Below are positions 1 through 7,453 of a stretch of 13,194 bases of DNA, one piece after another. The notes beneath the pieces were generated by a model that saw only the letters and a list, made by a program, of their open reading frames with translations, was not told the origin of the DNA and did no database searches. Numbering within the stretch: position 1 is the first letter of the stretch; each line of letters begins with the position of its first letter. Source of the stretch: an uncultured archaeon (GTDB taxonomy: Archaea > Thermoproteota > CALKCG01 > B24); assembly GCA_938082915.1 (NCBI GenBank), contig CALKCG010000071.1, positions 1 through 13,194 on the forward strand, given 5' to 3'. The translations under genes were made by a program, and so were the position numbers.

Positions 1-217
1 GCTCTTTTATAGTGTTAAGCTCTCTAGACGTTAAAATAACAGGTTCCGAAGCCACTTGATCTAAAAAGGGAGATTCAAGGTAGCGGGGCAGCTTCTCGAC
101 GGCTTCGTCTTTAACATCCCTATAATTCCATGAAAGCTTAGACTTCTCATACAAGATAGAGACTTTCCTGGATTCTCCATTGAGAAAATCCTTGAAGTAA
201 TCTCTCGGTTTTTTCAT
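1..217 (-). CDS. 5' part of an unidentified protein gene, cut by the window edge
   Basis: Reading leftward from an ATG at 217, the frame is open for all 72 codons to the window edge. An in-frame TAA lies a few codons upstream of the ATG, so this ATG is the only reasonable start. The product begins MKKPRDYFKDFLNG and is hydrophilic and rich in Lys, Glu and Asp, with no signal peptide, membrane segment or motif that I recognise. There is no clear SD, but a T-rich TATA-like element about 31-38 bp upstream would give a short or leaderless transcript. It diverges from the alcohol dehydrogenase gene. Function unknown; the existence of the gene is fairly likely from the open frame and the divergent layout. 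Confidence 0.6.
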   Translation of the reverse strand, partial: MKKPRDYFKDFLNGESRKVSILYEKSKLSWNYRDVKDEAVEKLPRYLESPFLDQVASEPVILTSRELNTIKE

Positions 218-327
218 TCTAACACTAGATTATTATCGAATCGAAAGTAAAAAGCTTTCCTAAAATATCGACAGCTTCGTTAACTCTTAAATATGACGGT
301 AGATTAGCTTAAAACTGGTACCTCACT
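218..327. promoter_or_regulatory. Divergent intergenic promoter region
   Basis: This 110-bp AT-rich gap separates two divergent genes. For the minus-strand gene the best TATA-like element is CTTTTTAC (255 to 248). For the plus-strand alcohol dehydrogenase it is CTTAAATA (285-292), which would place transcription start near 314 and give a leader of about 14 nt. Assignments rest on position and composition only. Confidence 0.35.
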
Positions 328-1665
328 ATGAAAGCCACGGAAGAATTGGTGAAGGAAGCTGAAATCCTTCTAAAAGATTGGAAGAAGGGACACTATGTTT
401 TCGGATGCAACGTTTTAAGCTCCGTGGGAAAGTTTGCAGGAGAATTCGGTAAAACAGTGCTATTGGTTGGAAGTAGCTCTAATTGGGCTCTCAAACCAAT
501 GGAAGATATAGTTAGAAGCCTCAGGGAGAACGGTTTATCCTACGTAAAAGTCTCAGGGGCTAAGCCTAATACTCCGCGTGAAGACGTCTATAGGATATCT
601 CTCCAAATAGCCATGAATAAGCCAGACGTCATAGTGGCATTCGGAGGAGGAAGTACACTCGACGCAGTTAAAGCATCCAACGTCTTAGCAACTTTCAAAC
701 CTCATGAAGTGGAGACGTTTCTAAACGTATCCTGGAGTGAAGCGTGTACAATAGACCCTTACTTTGGAACAGGAATCGTAAGTAAGATGAAGGATGCTAC
801 AGGTAGAGATTTAACCCCCATGGTGGCTGTTCAAGCGGCTTCAAGCTCAGGTTCACATTTAACAAAATACTCAAACGTAACAGACCCCATAGCTGGTCAG
901 AAGAAGCTTATAGTGGACGAAGCCATAACACCTAAACGTGCCGTTTTCGACTACACTGTAACGCTTACAACTTCTGAAAATCTGACTGTTGACGGAGGAT
1001 TAGACGGCTTCTCCCACCTCTGGGAGGTTTTCATGGGCGCTTCTGGAAAACCCTACTTTGAAAAAGCTAAACAACTCGTAGAGGTAGGTGTTAGACTAAT
1101 AGTTAGAAGTTTGAAGGCTTTGAAAGCAGACCCATCTAACCTAAACGCCAGAGTTGGACTAGGTCTCGGCACAGACCTCGGAGGATATGCCATCATGATA
1201 GGTGGAACAAGCGGTCCCCACCTCGGTAGCTTCTCTCTGGTAGACGTTTTAACTCATGGAAGAGCATGCGGAATTCTAAACCTATATTATACGCTTTTCT
1301 TCTCCCCGGCTATCCAAGAACAGCTTAAAACCTTAGGATTTATCTTGAGAGAAGAGGGATTCATAACGGAAGATGTTTCAAAACTTGAAGGTTTAAACCT
1401 CGGTATGACCGTTGTCAGGGGATTAACCCGTCTCCTAGAGTCTTTAAAAGTCCCCATCTCTCTCGCAGATGCGGGAGCTAGTGAAAAACACATAGCTAGA
1501 ATGCTTAATGCAGCTAAAGACCCGGCGCTTAGAATGAAACTGTTAAACATGCCAATTCCTCTAAACCCCGAAAAGGGCGATATGGAAAACTACATGAAAC
1601 CCCTCCTAGAAGCCGCCTTCAAAGGTAGATTAGGAGAAGTTAAAATAGTGGAATCCTACGTTTAA
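328..1665 (+). CDS. Iron-containing (type III) alcohol dehydrogenase family protein
   Basis: This is a cytoplasmic NAD(P)-dependent dehydrogenase of the Fe-ADH superfamily, which interconverts alcohols and aldehydes or ketones. The 445 residues show the nucleotide-binding motif GGGSTLDAVKA (107-117). Candidate metal ligands are D226 and H230 in LDGFSH, H298 in GPHLGSFS and H310 in THGRACGIL. The region between the last two His differs in spacing from classical FucO, where I count 14 residues against 12 here, so it belongs to a divergent archaeal/bacterial subgroup. The length is slightly above the usual 380-400. The ATG at 328 is preceded by a weak SD and follows a plausible TATA box. It ends 12 bp from the convergent hydroxyacid dehydrogenase. 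The nearby FucI-like isomerase makes a lactaldehyde-reductase-type role tempting, but the substrate cannot be read from sequence. Confidence 0.9.
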   Translation: MKATEELVKEAEILLKDWKKGHYVFGCNVLSSVGKFAGEFGKTVLLVGSSSNWALKPMEDIVRSLRENGLSYVKVSGAKPNTPREDVYRISLQIAMNKPDVIVAFGGGSTLDAVKASNVLATFKPHEVETFLNVSWSEACTIDPYFGTGIVSKMKDATGRDLTPMVAVQAASSSGSHLTKYSNVTDPIAGQKKLIVDEAITPKRAVFDYTVTLTTSENLTVDGGLDGFSHLWEVFMGASGKPYFEKAKQLVEVGVRLIVRSLKALKADPSNLNARVGLGLGTDLGGYAIMIGGTSGPHLGSFSLVDVLTHGRACGILNLYYTLFFSPAIQEQLKTLGFILREEGFITEDVSKLEGLNLGMTVVRGLTRLLESLKVPISLADAGASEKHIARMLNAAKDPALRMKLLNMPIPLNPEKGDMENYMKPLLEAAFKGRLGEVKIVESYV

Positions 1666-1677
1666 ACCCGCGTATTT

Positions 1678-2691
1678 TTAAATCATTTTAACTTCTTCTA
1701 AGGGCTTTACGTTTAATACATCTAAATTCACTAAGTGGGGTGGCTTCTCCCCCTTTAAGACAGATATTATGTTTAAAGCGGCTATCTCAGCCATTTTAGA
1801 CCTAGCTTCTACCGTAGCACTGGCTATGTGGGGTGCTAAGATAACATTTGGAAGCTTCAGAAGCAGGTTATCCTCCTCAATGGGTTCTTTTTCAAACACG
1901 TCTAAAGCTGCTCCAGCAATCCATCCCTCTTTAAGCGCTTTAATAAGTGCACGTGTATCTACAATAGCTCCTCTAGACGTATTTATGAGGAAAGCCGTCT
2001 TCTTCATCAACCTAAGCTCTTCCTCACCTATTAAATGGTAGGTTTCCTTCGTTAGAGGAACGTGAAGTGACACAAAATCAGATTCCTGCAGAAGCTCTTC
2101 AAGAGACCTATACTCTAGATTAAGCCTCTGCTCAACTTCCAAAGGAAGCCGTCGAACATCGTAGTAAAGTACTCGGACGTTGAACCCTCTAGCCCTCTCA
2201 GCCACCGCCATCCCTATACGCCCCAATCCGACTATTCCGATGGTCTTACCGTAAACTGAACAACCCATTAAAAGCGTAGGAGACCATGCCACCTTCCACT
2301 CTCCACTTCTAACATACCTATCGGCTTCTACAATTCTTCTAGCTACTCCGAGTAGAAGAGCCCAAGTGAAATCTGCAACGGCGTCTGTCAATACGCCAGG
2401 TGTATTCGTCACGTATATGCCTCTTCTAGTAGCCTCTTCAACGTCTACGTGGTCGTAGCCTACACTGTAAGTGCTTATTACACGTAGGTCTGATGCGGCA
2501 TTCATAACTTCACTATCCACGGAATCTGTAAGCAGACAGAGTAGGGCATGTTTATCTTTTACTCGGTCGATTAATTCCCTTTTGGATGGAGGTTCCTGTC
2601 TAAGGTTTACTTCTACCTCACAGTATTCCTTTAGAATTTCTAAAGCTGGTGAAGGTAACATACGGGTTACATATACTCTGGGCTTAACCAC
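1678..2691 (-). CDS. D-isomer-specific 2-hydroxyacid dehydrogenase (glyoxylate/hydroxypyruvate reductase-like)
   Basis: The enzyme family reduces 2-oxoacids such as glyoxylate or hydroxypyruvate with NAD(P)H. Taking GTG at 2691 as the start gives 337 residues. The Rossmann motif GLGRIG is at about 155-160. The catalytic triad is R240 in NTSRGAIVD, E269 in FEKEP and H288 in APHIASAT. A longer form from ATG 2706 is open, but the bases after that ATG (GGAGGT, then six bases, then GTG) form an ideal SD for the GTG. The resulting N-terminus VKPRVYVTR also matches the family's usual start at the first beta strand. It is the last of three same-strand genes after the FucI-like gene, 54 bp apart. The substrate is uncertain: the family also contains phosphoglycerate and lactate dehydrogenases, but the length and lack of an ACT domain favour the glyoxylate reductase type. 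Confidence 0.9.
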   Translation of the reverse strand: MVKPRVYVTRMLPSPALEILKEYCEVEVNLRQEPPSKRELIDRVKDKHALLCLLTDSVDSEVMNAASDLRVISTYSVGYDHVDVEEATRRGIYVTNTPGVLTDAVADFTWALLLGVARRIVEADRYVRSGEWKVAWSPTLLMGCSVYGKTIGIVGLGRIGMAVAERARGFNVRVLYYDVRRLPLEVEQRLNLEYRSLEELLQESDFVSLHVPLTKETYHLIGEEELRLMKKTAFLINTSRGAIVDTRALIKALKEGWIAGAALDVFEKEPIEEDNLLLKLPNVILAPHIASATVEARSKMAEIAALNIISVLKGEKPPHLVNLDVLNVKPLEEVKMI

Positions 2692-2745
2692 GAAAAAACC
2701 TCCCATAAATGTTGAAAAATAAAGGAGGGTTGAATAGTGGAGAAG

Positions 2746-4248
2746 CTACTTCTTAGATATACGCTCCCAGATAGGCGGTATCCTCCTCTCAGATTCAGGT
2801 CCGAGAATTATCGGTGTTATTCCAGCCATTTCGCAAAGGTATGTCAATGGACGGACTACGTTTCCAGCAACACCCAGTACGTGGTTACATGGAAATACCG
2901 ACGTAAACTCTTCAAAGCTACAGTGTAATTTGGCGTGTACATGAGGCCATGTTGGATTTGTCTGCGCGTTTAAGGCTTTACGTTCTTCTGGTGGGAGCTC
3001 AACAGCTTCACCTAAGACGATCACCATGTACAGCTCATCATCCCACAAGCCTAATCGTGCAAACGTTATTTCACCTGGAGCCGCGTCAAACTCTACGGAT
3101 GCTCCGCCAGCTTTAAAGTAGTATTCTAAAGCTGGGTGAAAAGTTACCTTCTTAAAGTTCTCCCTCGGATCCATGCTTCTGGAAGCATACCAACTTGCAT
3201 GGTTTCCAGAGTTGCAGAAATCCCATATGTCTCTATCTGGGTGGTATAGTCTAACATCCATAAATAATACTGGAAGTCCACCGCTTATGTATTTTAAAAG
3301 TTGCATAGTGACTGCTGCTAGAGAATCAGCTTCAGTAGCGCAGACAGTCGGCTCTTTAAACCCATTCCAATCATATGGATCGTTCATGAGCATTTCAGCT
3401 ACATCACCTATGCAGACGTATTCGGTTAATTCACGCTGTCCCTTCAACCCGCAGAAGTCGAAACCCTTCTCCTCGTTAACCATCTTCATAGCTAGGTAGA
3501 GGCGGATTTGCATCTTCAACGTTTCACGCGTAAGCATTTTACCATCATACTTTATACGGTCTCCAAGAAGCTCTTCAAACCACTTCAGCCCTTTTTCAAC
3601 CTCCCCTTCGTCAACTTCCTCCATCTTCTTTACTAAAAGCAACTGATCTATTTGACGCACCGTTACCCCGAGCGTCTTTATTATTGGAACTAGGTGGAAG
3701 TATCCAGTCTCCATCCCCATCGAATGACCACCATACATCCCGTAAACTTCATTCTGAATAACTGTGTATGCCTGAGCTGCGCGAACCCAATCTATGACTT
3801 TAGCCCTAGTCTCAGGGTCTTCTATGTCGCCTATGATGCGGTGCGTCCTAATCCCGGCTTGACGTAAAGCCCCATCTGTAGCTAAAAGTCCAACGTTTCC
3901 AGGGAACTTACCACTATTATTCGAAAGGCAGAGTATGGGCTTATCCCTGCCGACGGTGTTTATGAAAGGCCATACGAGGAATGGGAAGTTCCATACGTAG
4001 AAGCACAGAATCACCTGCTTACAGTTTGCTCTAGCAATCTCCTCACCTACTTTCTGAGCTTTTCTCACAGACGTTATAAGCTCGGAGCCTACAATAACCT
4101 CCGGTGAAGACCCGTCTATGTTTTTCACACCTTTCTTTATAACGTCAGCCCACCTATGGAGAACCTCCATACACTCTTCGTAGTATTGACGGTATACATG
4201 CTCCCTCTCATCGACAAGCATTACTATACCTATGGGCGTAGTACGCAT
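2746..4248 (-). CDS. L-fucose/L-arabinose isomerase-family protein
   Basis: This is a 500-residue member of the FucI/AraA fold, which converts aldoses to ketoses with a divalent metal (Mn in FucI). The metal-site pattern is visible: E306 in ATEADSL, D331 in LFMDVRLY and H456 in CNHVLGVAGN, matching the Glu-Asp-His triad of FucI. The length is between AraA (about 500) and FucI (about 590). The N-terminal half carries the expected open sheet segments (PIGIVMLVDE, QVILCFYVWNFPF). It starts at an ATG 42 bp after the nadX stop and ends in TAG. A TATA-like CTTTTTAA lies about 32-39 bp upstream, so it may have its own promoter. The true sugar is unknown; archaeal members may act on other sugars or may not be isomerases at all. 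The family call is strong, the reaction is inferred. Confidence 0.85.
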   Translation of the reverse strand: MRTTPIGIVMLVDEREHVYRQYYEECMEVLHRWADVIKKGVKNIDGSSPEVIVGSELITSVRKAQKVGEEIARANCKQVILCFYVWNFPFLVWPFINTVGRDKPILCLSNNSGKFPGNVGLLATDGALRQAGIRTHRIIGDIEDPETRAKVIDWVRAAQAYTVIQNEVYGMYGGHSMGMETGYFHLVPIIKTLGVTVRQIDQLLLVKKMEEVDEGEVEKGLKWFEELLGDRIKYDGKMLTRETLKMQIRLYLAMKMVNEEKGFDFCGLKGQRELTEYVCIGDVAEMLMNDPYDWNGFKEPTVCATEADSLAAVTMQLLKYISGGLPVLFMDVRLYHPDRDIWDFCNSGNHASWYASRSMDPRENFKKVTFHPALEYYFKAGGASVEFDAAPGEITFARLGLWDDELYMVIVLGEAVELPPEERKALNAQTNPTWPHVHAKLHCSFEEFTSVFPCNHVLGVAGNVVRPLTYLCEMAGITPIILGPESERRIPPIWERISKK

Positions 4249-4290
4249 AATACCACATCATTCTAATTTAAAACAGAGAGTTAAAAAGCA

Positions 4291-5130
4291 TTACGTTCCT
4301 ATACGTACTCTTTCAACCGTCTTCTTCAGGGTTGCTAAAGCCGATAAGGAAGCTAAGAAACTCGTCTTAGGGTTTTCCGGGGTAGGCTTATTCTCAGTCA
4401 CACAGCATAATCTACCAAATTCACCTTCAACGATTACTTCATGTACGTTTCCTGAAACCCATGGATCTGCCATTATCTTAACCTTAACCTTCTCAGGTCC
4501 TATGGATGCTAAGCTTAAAGTAGCAGCCACGTTGATCGAAGATGGGAATAGCTTGCAGGCTTCTAAAGCAGCCCCCTCGTATAAGACTATTGGCTCAGTC
4601 AGCTTGTTTAAGTCTAAGCCTTTAGATTTAACGTAAGGATTGTCTACGAATACTTTAGGTGGCTTCCTGGAAATAAGCGTAACAGAATGTATCTCAGCCA
4701 TTCCAGCCGCTTTAATAGCATCCAAACCGGCTATAGCACCTGAAGGTATTAAAATCTCAACTTTCCTACGTGAGGCAGCTTCTTTAAGCTTCTCATACAA
4801 TTCTAGGTCTACTAGAGCTCCCACGCTCATAATCATGAGGCTTTTACCAGCCTCGATTATAGATAAGCCGTACTCTTTAACTGCGTCTTGACTAGCGGCT
4901 TCAATGACAAGCTCTACATCCGACTTTAAAACCTCCGATATATTCAACGCAACTTTAGGCTTACGCTTTAGAGAGTTTACCAGCCTCCAAGCCTTCTCAA
5001 TATCTCTATCGTATACTACTCTGACCTCTAAACTATCTAGTAAACCGCTGTCCAACGCCTTAGCTAAGTAGCTTCCTATAGCACCGCAACCTATTATAGC
5101 AACGCCCTTAACTACTAAAACGTTTACCGT
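4291..5130 (-). CDS. nadX: L-aspartate dehydrogenase, apparently starting at ACG
   Basis: NadX oxidises L-aspartate to iminoaspartate for quinolinate synthase, the first step of de novo NAD synthesis. Reading from 5130, the 279 residues include the Rossmann motif GCGAIG at 14-19, the conserved IPSGAIAGLDAI, FPSSINVAATLSLASIG and NVHEVIVEGEFG with the likely catalytic His. The first conventional start in frame (TTG 5055) would delete the whole nucleotide-binding motif. Between the upstream in-frame TAA (5148-5146) and that TTG there is no ATG, GTG or TTG. An SD (GAGGTGG, 5144-5138) is followed after 7 bases by ACG at 5130, exactly where a start belongs. So it is either a non-canonical ACG start, a mutated ATG or a base-call error. 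It diverges from nadC, which supports the function. Confidence 0.85.
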   Translation of the reverse strand, partial: TVNVLVVKGVAIIGCGAIGSYLAKALDSGLLDSLEVRVVYDRDIEKAWRLVNSLKRKPKVALNISEVLKSDVELVIEAASQDAVKEYGLSIIEAGKSLMIMSVGALVDLELYEKLKEAASRRKVEILIPSGAIAGLDAIKAAGMAEIHSVTLISRKPPKVFVDNPYVKSKGLDLNKLTEPIVLYEGAALEACKLFPSSINVAATLSLASIGPEKVKVKIMADPWVSGNVHEVIVEGEFGRLCCVTENKPTPENPKTSFLASLSALATLKKTVERVRIGT

Positions 5131-5223
5131 ACGTCTGCCACCTCTTTAAACCTTCAGAAAGACCAATTTAACTTTTTCCACTTAAACGTATCTTTAAATC
5201 TGAAAACAGTCTACTAAACTAAG
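5131..5223. promoter_or_regulatory. Shared nadX/nadC divergent promoter region
   Basis: This 93-bp gap lies between divergent NAD-synthesis genes. A palindromic TTTAAA at 5193-5198 sits about 26-31 bp before the nadC GTG, fitting a leaderless nadC transcript. On the other strand the AT-rich AGTTAAATT (5172-5164) is better placed for nadX. The nadX SD lies at 5144-5138. No NrtR- or NiaR-type operator that I could recognise is present. Confidence 0.4.
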
Positions 5224-6081
5224 GTGGTTCACCTGAGCATTCATTTGACTATCGAGCAACTTATGAGTTTTCTAGAGGAGGATTTAGGCTTTGGAGATAT
5301 TACATCTGAGCTTTTAATACCTAAAGGTTTGAAGACTAAAGGAGTCGTCATAGCGAAAGAGAGTGGTATTGTGGCTGGCGTCGAAGAAGCTGAAATGTTG
5401 TTTAAACACTTCGGTGTTGATGTGAAGATTAACCGTAGAGATGGAGACGTCGTCAACCCTGGAGACGCAATAATAGAGGTTGAAGGTGAAGCTCGAAGCA
5501 TACTCATGGTTGAACGTACAGTTTTAAACATAATGATGCGTATGAGTGGGATAGCTACTGAAACTAGGGCTCTAGTAGAGAAGATTAAGAAGGCTGGTTT
5601 AAACGTTAAAATCGCAGCCACACGTAAAACAGCTCCGGGTTTAAGGGCTCTCGATAAGAAAGCCGTTATAATTGGAGGAGGTGAACCACATAGACTTCGA
5701 TTAGACGATGCCGTTCTCATTAAAGACAATCACATAGTGCTTATAGGCTCTGTGAAGGAAGCGCTTCGAAGAATTAGAGAAAACGTAAGCTTCATAAAAA
5801 AGATAGAAGTCGAAGCTAAAACGCTCAGTGAAGCCTTAGAAGCCTCCGAAAACGGAGCAGACATAGTAATGCTCGACAATATGAAGCCTGAACAGATTCG
5901 AGAAGTCGTCCAGTGTTTAAAGAGTAAAGGCTTATACGGTAAAGTTTTACTTGAAGCATCAGGCGGTATAAACCCGTCAAACATATTAGAGTATGCATCC
6001 ACAGGGGTTCACGTAATTTCACTCGGGTATTTGACGCATTCAGCTAAAGCATTAGATATGAGCCTTGAAATCACCACTTAG
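5224..6081 (+). CDS. nadC: Nicotinate-nucleotide diphosphorylase (carboxylating), quinolinate phosphoribosyltransferase
   Basis: NadC converts quinolinate and PRPP to nicotinate mononucleotide, CO2 and pyrophosphate in de novo NAD synthesis. The 285 residues match the usual length. The N-terminal FLEEDLGFGDITSELLIP is typical. RKTAPGLRALDKKAV with GGGEPHRLRLDD and IKDNHI (about 134-171) supplies the substrate-binding Arg, Lys and His. LDNM and LEASGGI near the C-terminus complete the barrel. The start is uncertain: GTG 5224 fits a leaderless mRNA from the TTTAAA box at 5193-5198. However, GGTGG at 5223-5227 also looks like an SD for CTG 5233, five bases downstream. TTG 5245 is too distant. 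It diverges from nadX; no quinolinate synthase gene (nadA) is in the window. It terminates with TAG. Confidence 0.95.
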   Translation: MVHLSIHLTIEQLMSFLEEDLGFGDITSELLIPKGLKTKGVVIAKESGIVAGVEEAEMLFKHFGVDVKINRRDGDVVNPGDAIIEVEGEARSILMVERTVLNIMMRMSGIATETRALVEKIKKAGLNVKIAATRKTAPGLRALDKKAVIIGGGEPHRLRLDDAVLIKDNHIVLIGSVKEALRRIRENVSFIKKIEVEAKTLSEALEASENGADIVMLDNMKPEQIREVVQCLKSKGLYGKVLLEASGGINPSNILEYASTGVHVISLGYLTHSAKALDMSLEITT

Positions 6082-6117
6082 TATCCTTGGTCAACCAACG
6101 ATTACGCATCAGAAAAC

Positions 6118-6125
6118 AATAAATA
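6118..6125 (+). promoter_or_regulatory. TATA box of the CAU tRNA
   Basis: AATAAATA lies 27-34 bp before the first tRNA base, in the 70-bp gap after nadC. That is the expected distance for an archaeal box A driving a tRNA transcript with little or no 5' leader. Confidence 0.5.
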
Positions 6126-6151
6126 CAAGGAAATGCCTCCTCAAATCTTGA

Positions 6152-6226
6152 GGGCCCGTAGCTCAGCCAGGTTAGAGCGACAGGCTCATAACCTGTTGGT
6201 CGGGGGTTCGAATCCCTCCGGGCCCA
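6152..6226 (+). tRNA. tRNA with CAU anticodon (elongator Met or Ile2)
   Basis: A complete cloverleaf of 75 bases folds without an intron. The acceptor stem is GGGCCCG with CGGGCCC, the D-stem GCTC/GAGC, and the anticodon stem ACAGG/CCTGT with loop CTCATAA (anticodon 6187-6189). The T-arm is GGGGG-TTCGAAT-CCCTC with one G-T pair, and the discriminator is A6226. CCA is not encoded. It is not an initiator: the first pair is G-C, and the anticodon stem lacks the three consecutive G-C pairs of initiators. The acceptor stem recalls archaeal isoleucine tRNAs, so the C34 may be agmatidine-modified to read AUA (tRNA-Ile2). Elongator Met is the alternative, and I cannot decide between them by eye. Confidence 0.93.
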
Positions 6227-6310
6227 CTTTTCCCTTAACCTTGGTCAAAAATTACCTTAGCAAAGCCGAGTCCAAGTAATCGACATCCTTCGAAACCAAG
6301 AGGTCTACTT

Positions 6311-7369
6311 TTAAGGTGGCTTTAGGAGATTCCACATCTCCCTTGGAAGCCTAATATCGTACCTTCCGTGTTTTTCAACGGTCAGCTCACCGCTCTTTAT
6401 CATTATGAATAATGAGTTTTCCAGTATTTTAAGAGGCATACGTATGAGACTTCTTAAGCGACTTGACTCGTAGATCGCCATCATTATCTCCATGTCTATT
6501 CTAGATTGGTAGCCACTACTCCTATGCATGTCAACTTTACCTTCAACCCAATCTATAAGCTGCGAAAACTCAGTAGTTTTATCTTCTACAGGCCTAAGTT
6601 TACTCCATCCCTCTGACGATAACACTTTAGCCTCTTCATCCGTAACTATGAGTAATCCTTCTGTGCACTCTAACATTACGCGGAACCACTTCGATTTATA
6701 CGTAATAGGTGTATCCATTTCTATCAAGAGCTTCACTCCATCTTTAAAGGAAACTAGGCCTACGCATAGGTCTTCTATGGGTATACCCCTCTCATACCTA
6801 TCCGTTTTACGTTCAACATGCCCTATAACCCAGTCAGGCTCAGGGTCTCCAAGCCAGAATCTAACGGTGTTAATCATGTGAGAACCGTTGTTTAAAAGCC
6901 CGTCTTCCCTCCTTCCGTGAGCTAGTAGAGGCTCGCCAAGCCTCCCTTTTGAAAGAAACTCTTTAACGGATAAGTGGACTGGGTGGAATCTACGCTGATG
7001 TCTAATAGCCAATTTAACACCATGCCTATCGCAGGCTTCAACCATCATATTGGCTTCACCTAGGCTCACAGCCATAGGCTTTTCACATAGAATACCCTTA
7101 ACATTGGACTCAGCGGCTTTAACTGTTATCTCAGCGTGGGTTTGAGCCCACGTGCAAATACTTACGAAATCTATGCTTTCCCTCTTAAGCATCTCCACAT
7201 AGTCTCCGTAAAACCTCCCTACGTTAAATTTTCTGGCTAAAGCCTCTGCCTTAGTCAAGTCTATATCTGCAACCGCAACTATTTCAGCGGAGCCAGTGTC
7301 AAGCCAACCTTGAATGTGGCTTGAAGCTATACCGCCGCAACCTATAATTCCAACGGCATACTTAACCAT
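6311..7369 (-). CDS. Gfo/Idh/MocA family NAD(P)-dependent oxidoreductase
   Basis: The family oxidises or reduces cyclic polyols and sugars (inositol, glucose, sugar lactone precursors). With the start at ATG 7369 the protein has 352 residues. The N-terminal Rossmann fold carries GCGGIA (10-15), and the catalytic Lys of CEKP is at 97. The C-terminal domain has the usual active-site His at 164 (NNGSHMIN), though the Asp often found four residues further on is Asn here. An upstream ATG at 7390 is in frame. The start at 7369 is preferred because GGTGAT precedes it with a 5-base gap, and the TATA box at 7404-7411 would start transcription near 7382, downstream of the longer start. It lies next to two amidohydrolase-family genes, a pairing seen in sugar oxidation pathways; the substrate is unknown. 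Confidence 0.9.
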   Translation of the reverse strand: MVKYAVGIIGCGGIASSHIQGWLDTGSAEIVAVADIDLTKAEALARKFNVGRFYGDYVEMLKRESIDFVSICTWAQTHAEITVKAAESNVKGILCEKPMAVSLGEANMMVEACDRHGVKLAIRHQRRFHPVHLSVKEFLSKGRLGEPLLAHGRREDGLLNNGSHMINTVRFWLGDPEPDWVIGHVERKTDRYERGIPIEDLCVGLVSFKDGVKLLIEMDTPITYKSKWFRVMLECTEGLLIVTDEEAKVLSSEGWSKLRPVEDKTTEFSQLIDWVEGKVDMHRSSGYQSRIDMEIMMAIYESSRLRSLIRMPLKILENSLFIMIKSGELTVEKHGRYDIRLPREMWNLLKPP

Positions 7370-7403
7370 GCTTATCACCGACACTTGCATAACGTAGAAT
7401 ACC

Positions 7404-7411
7404 TATAAAAA
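7404..7411 (-). promoter_or_regulatory. TATA box of the Gfo/Idh/MocA gene
   Basis: TTTTTATA on the minus strand lies about 35 bp before the ATG at 7369. It predicts a transcript start near 7382, a leader of about 13 nt that still contains the GGTGAT SD. Confidence 0.45.
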
Positions 7412-7453
7412 TCTCCCAGTTCCAGTCTAAATAATCTTGGAAGACAATCAACT

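Noticed and set aside
2707..2748. Readthrough fusion of the FucI-like protein into the hydroxyacid dehydrogenase: the TAG at 2748-2746 is followed in the same frame by an open stretch into the next gene
   Set aside because: The FucI-like protein ends naturally at ISKK, the joining 13 codons look noncoding, and the dehydrogenase has its own SD and GTG. The shared frame is a one-in-three chance.
4232..5729. Long open frames antisense to nadX and nadC
   Set aside because: Their products are Ser/Leu-rich with no recognisable motif and mirror strongly conserved enzymes, so they are shadows of the real genes.
6085..6248. 10-bp direct repeat CCTTGGTCAA flanking the tRNA (6085-6094 and 6239-6248), considered as an attachment site or excision footprint
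   Set aside because: It is short, outside the tRNA body, not matched to the tRNA 3' end as integrase sites usually are, and expected by chance at a few percent in such a stretch. A related 8-mer near the integrase remnant is no stronger.
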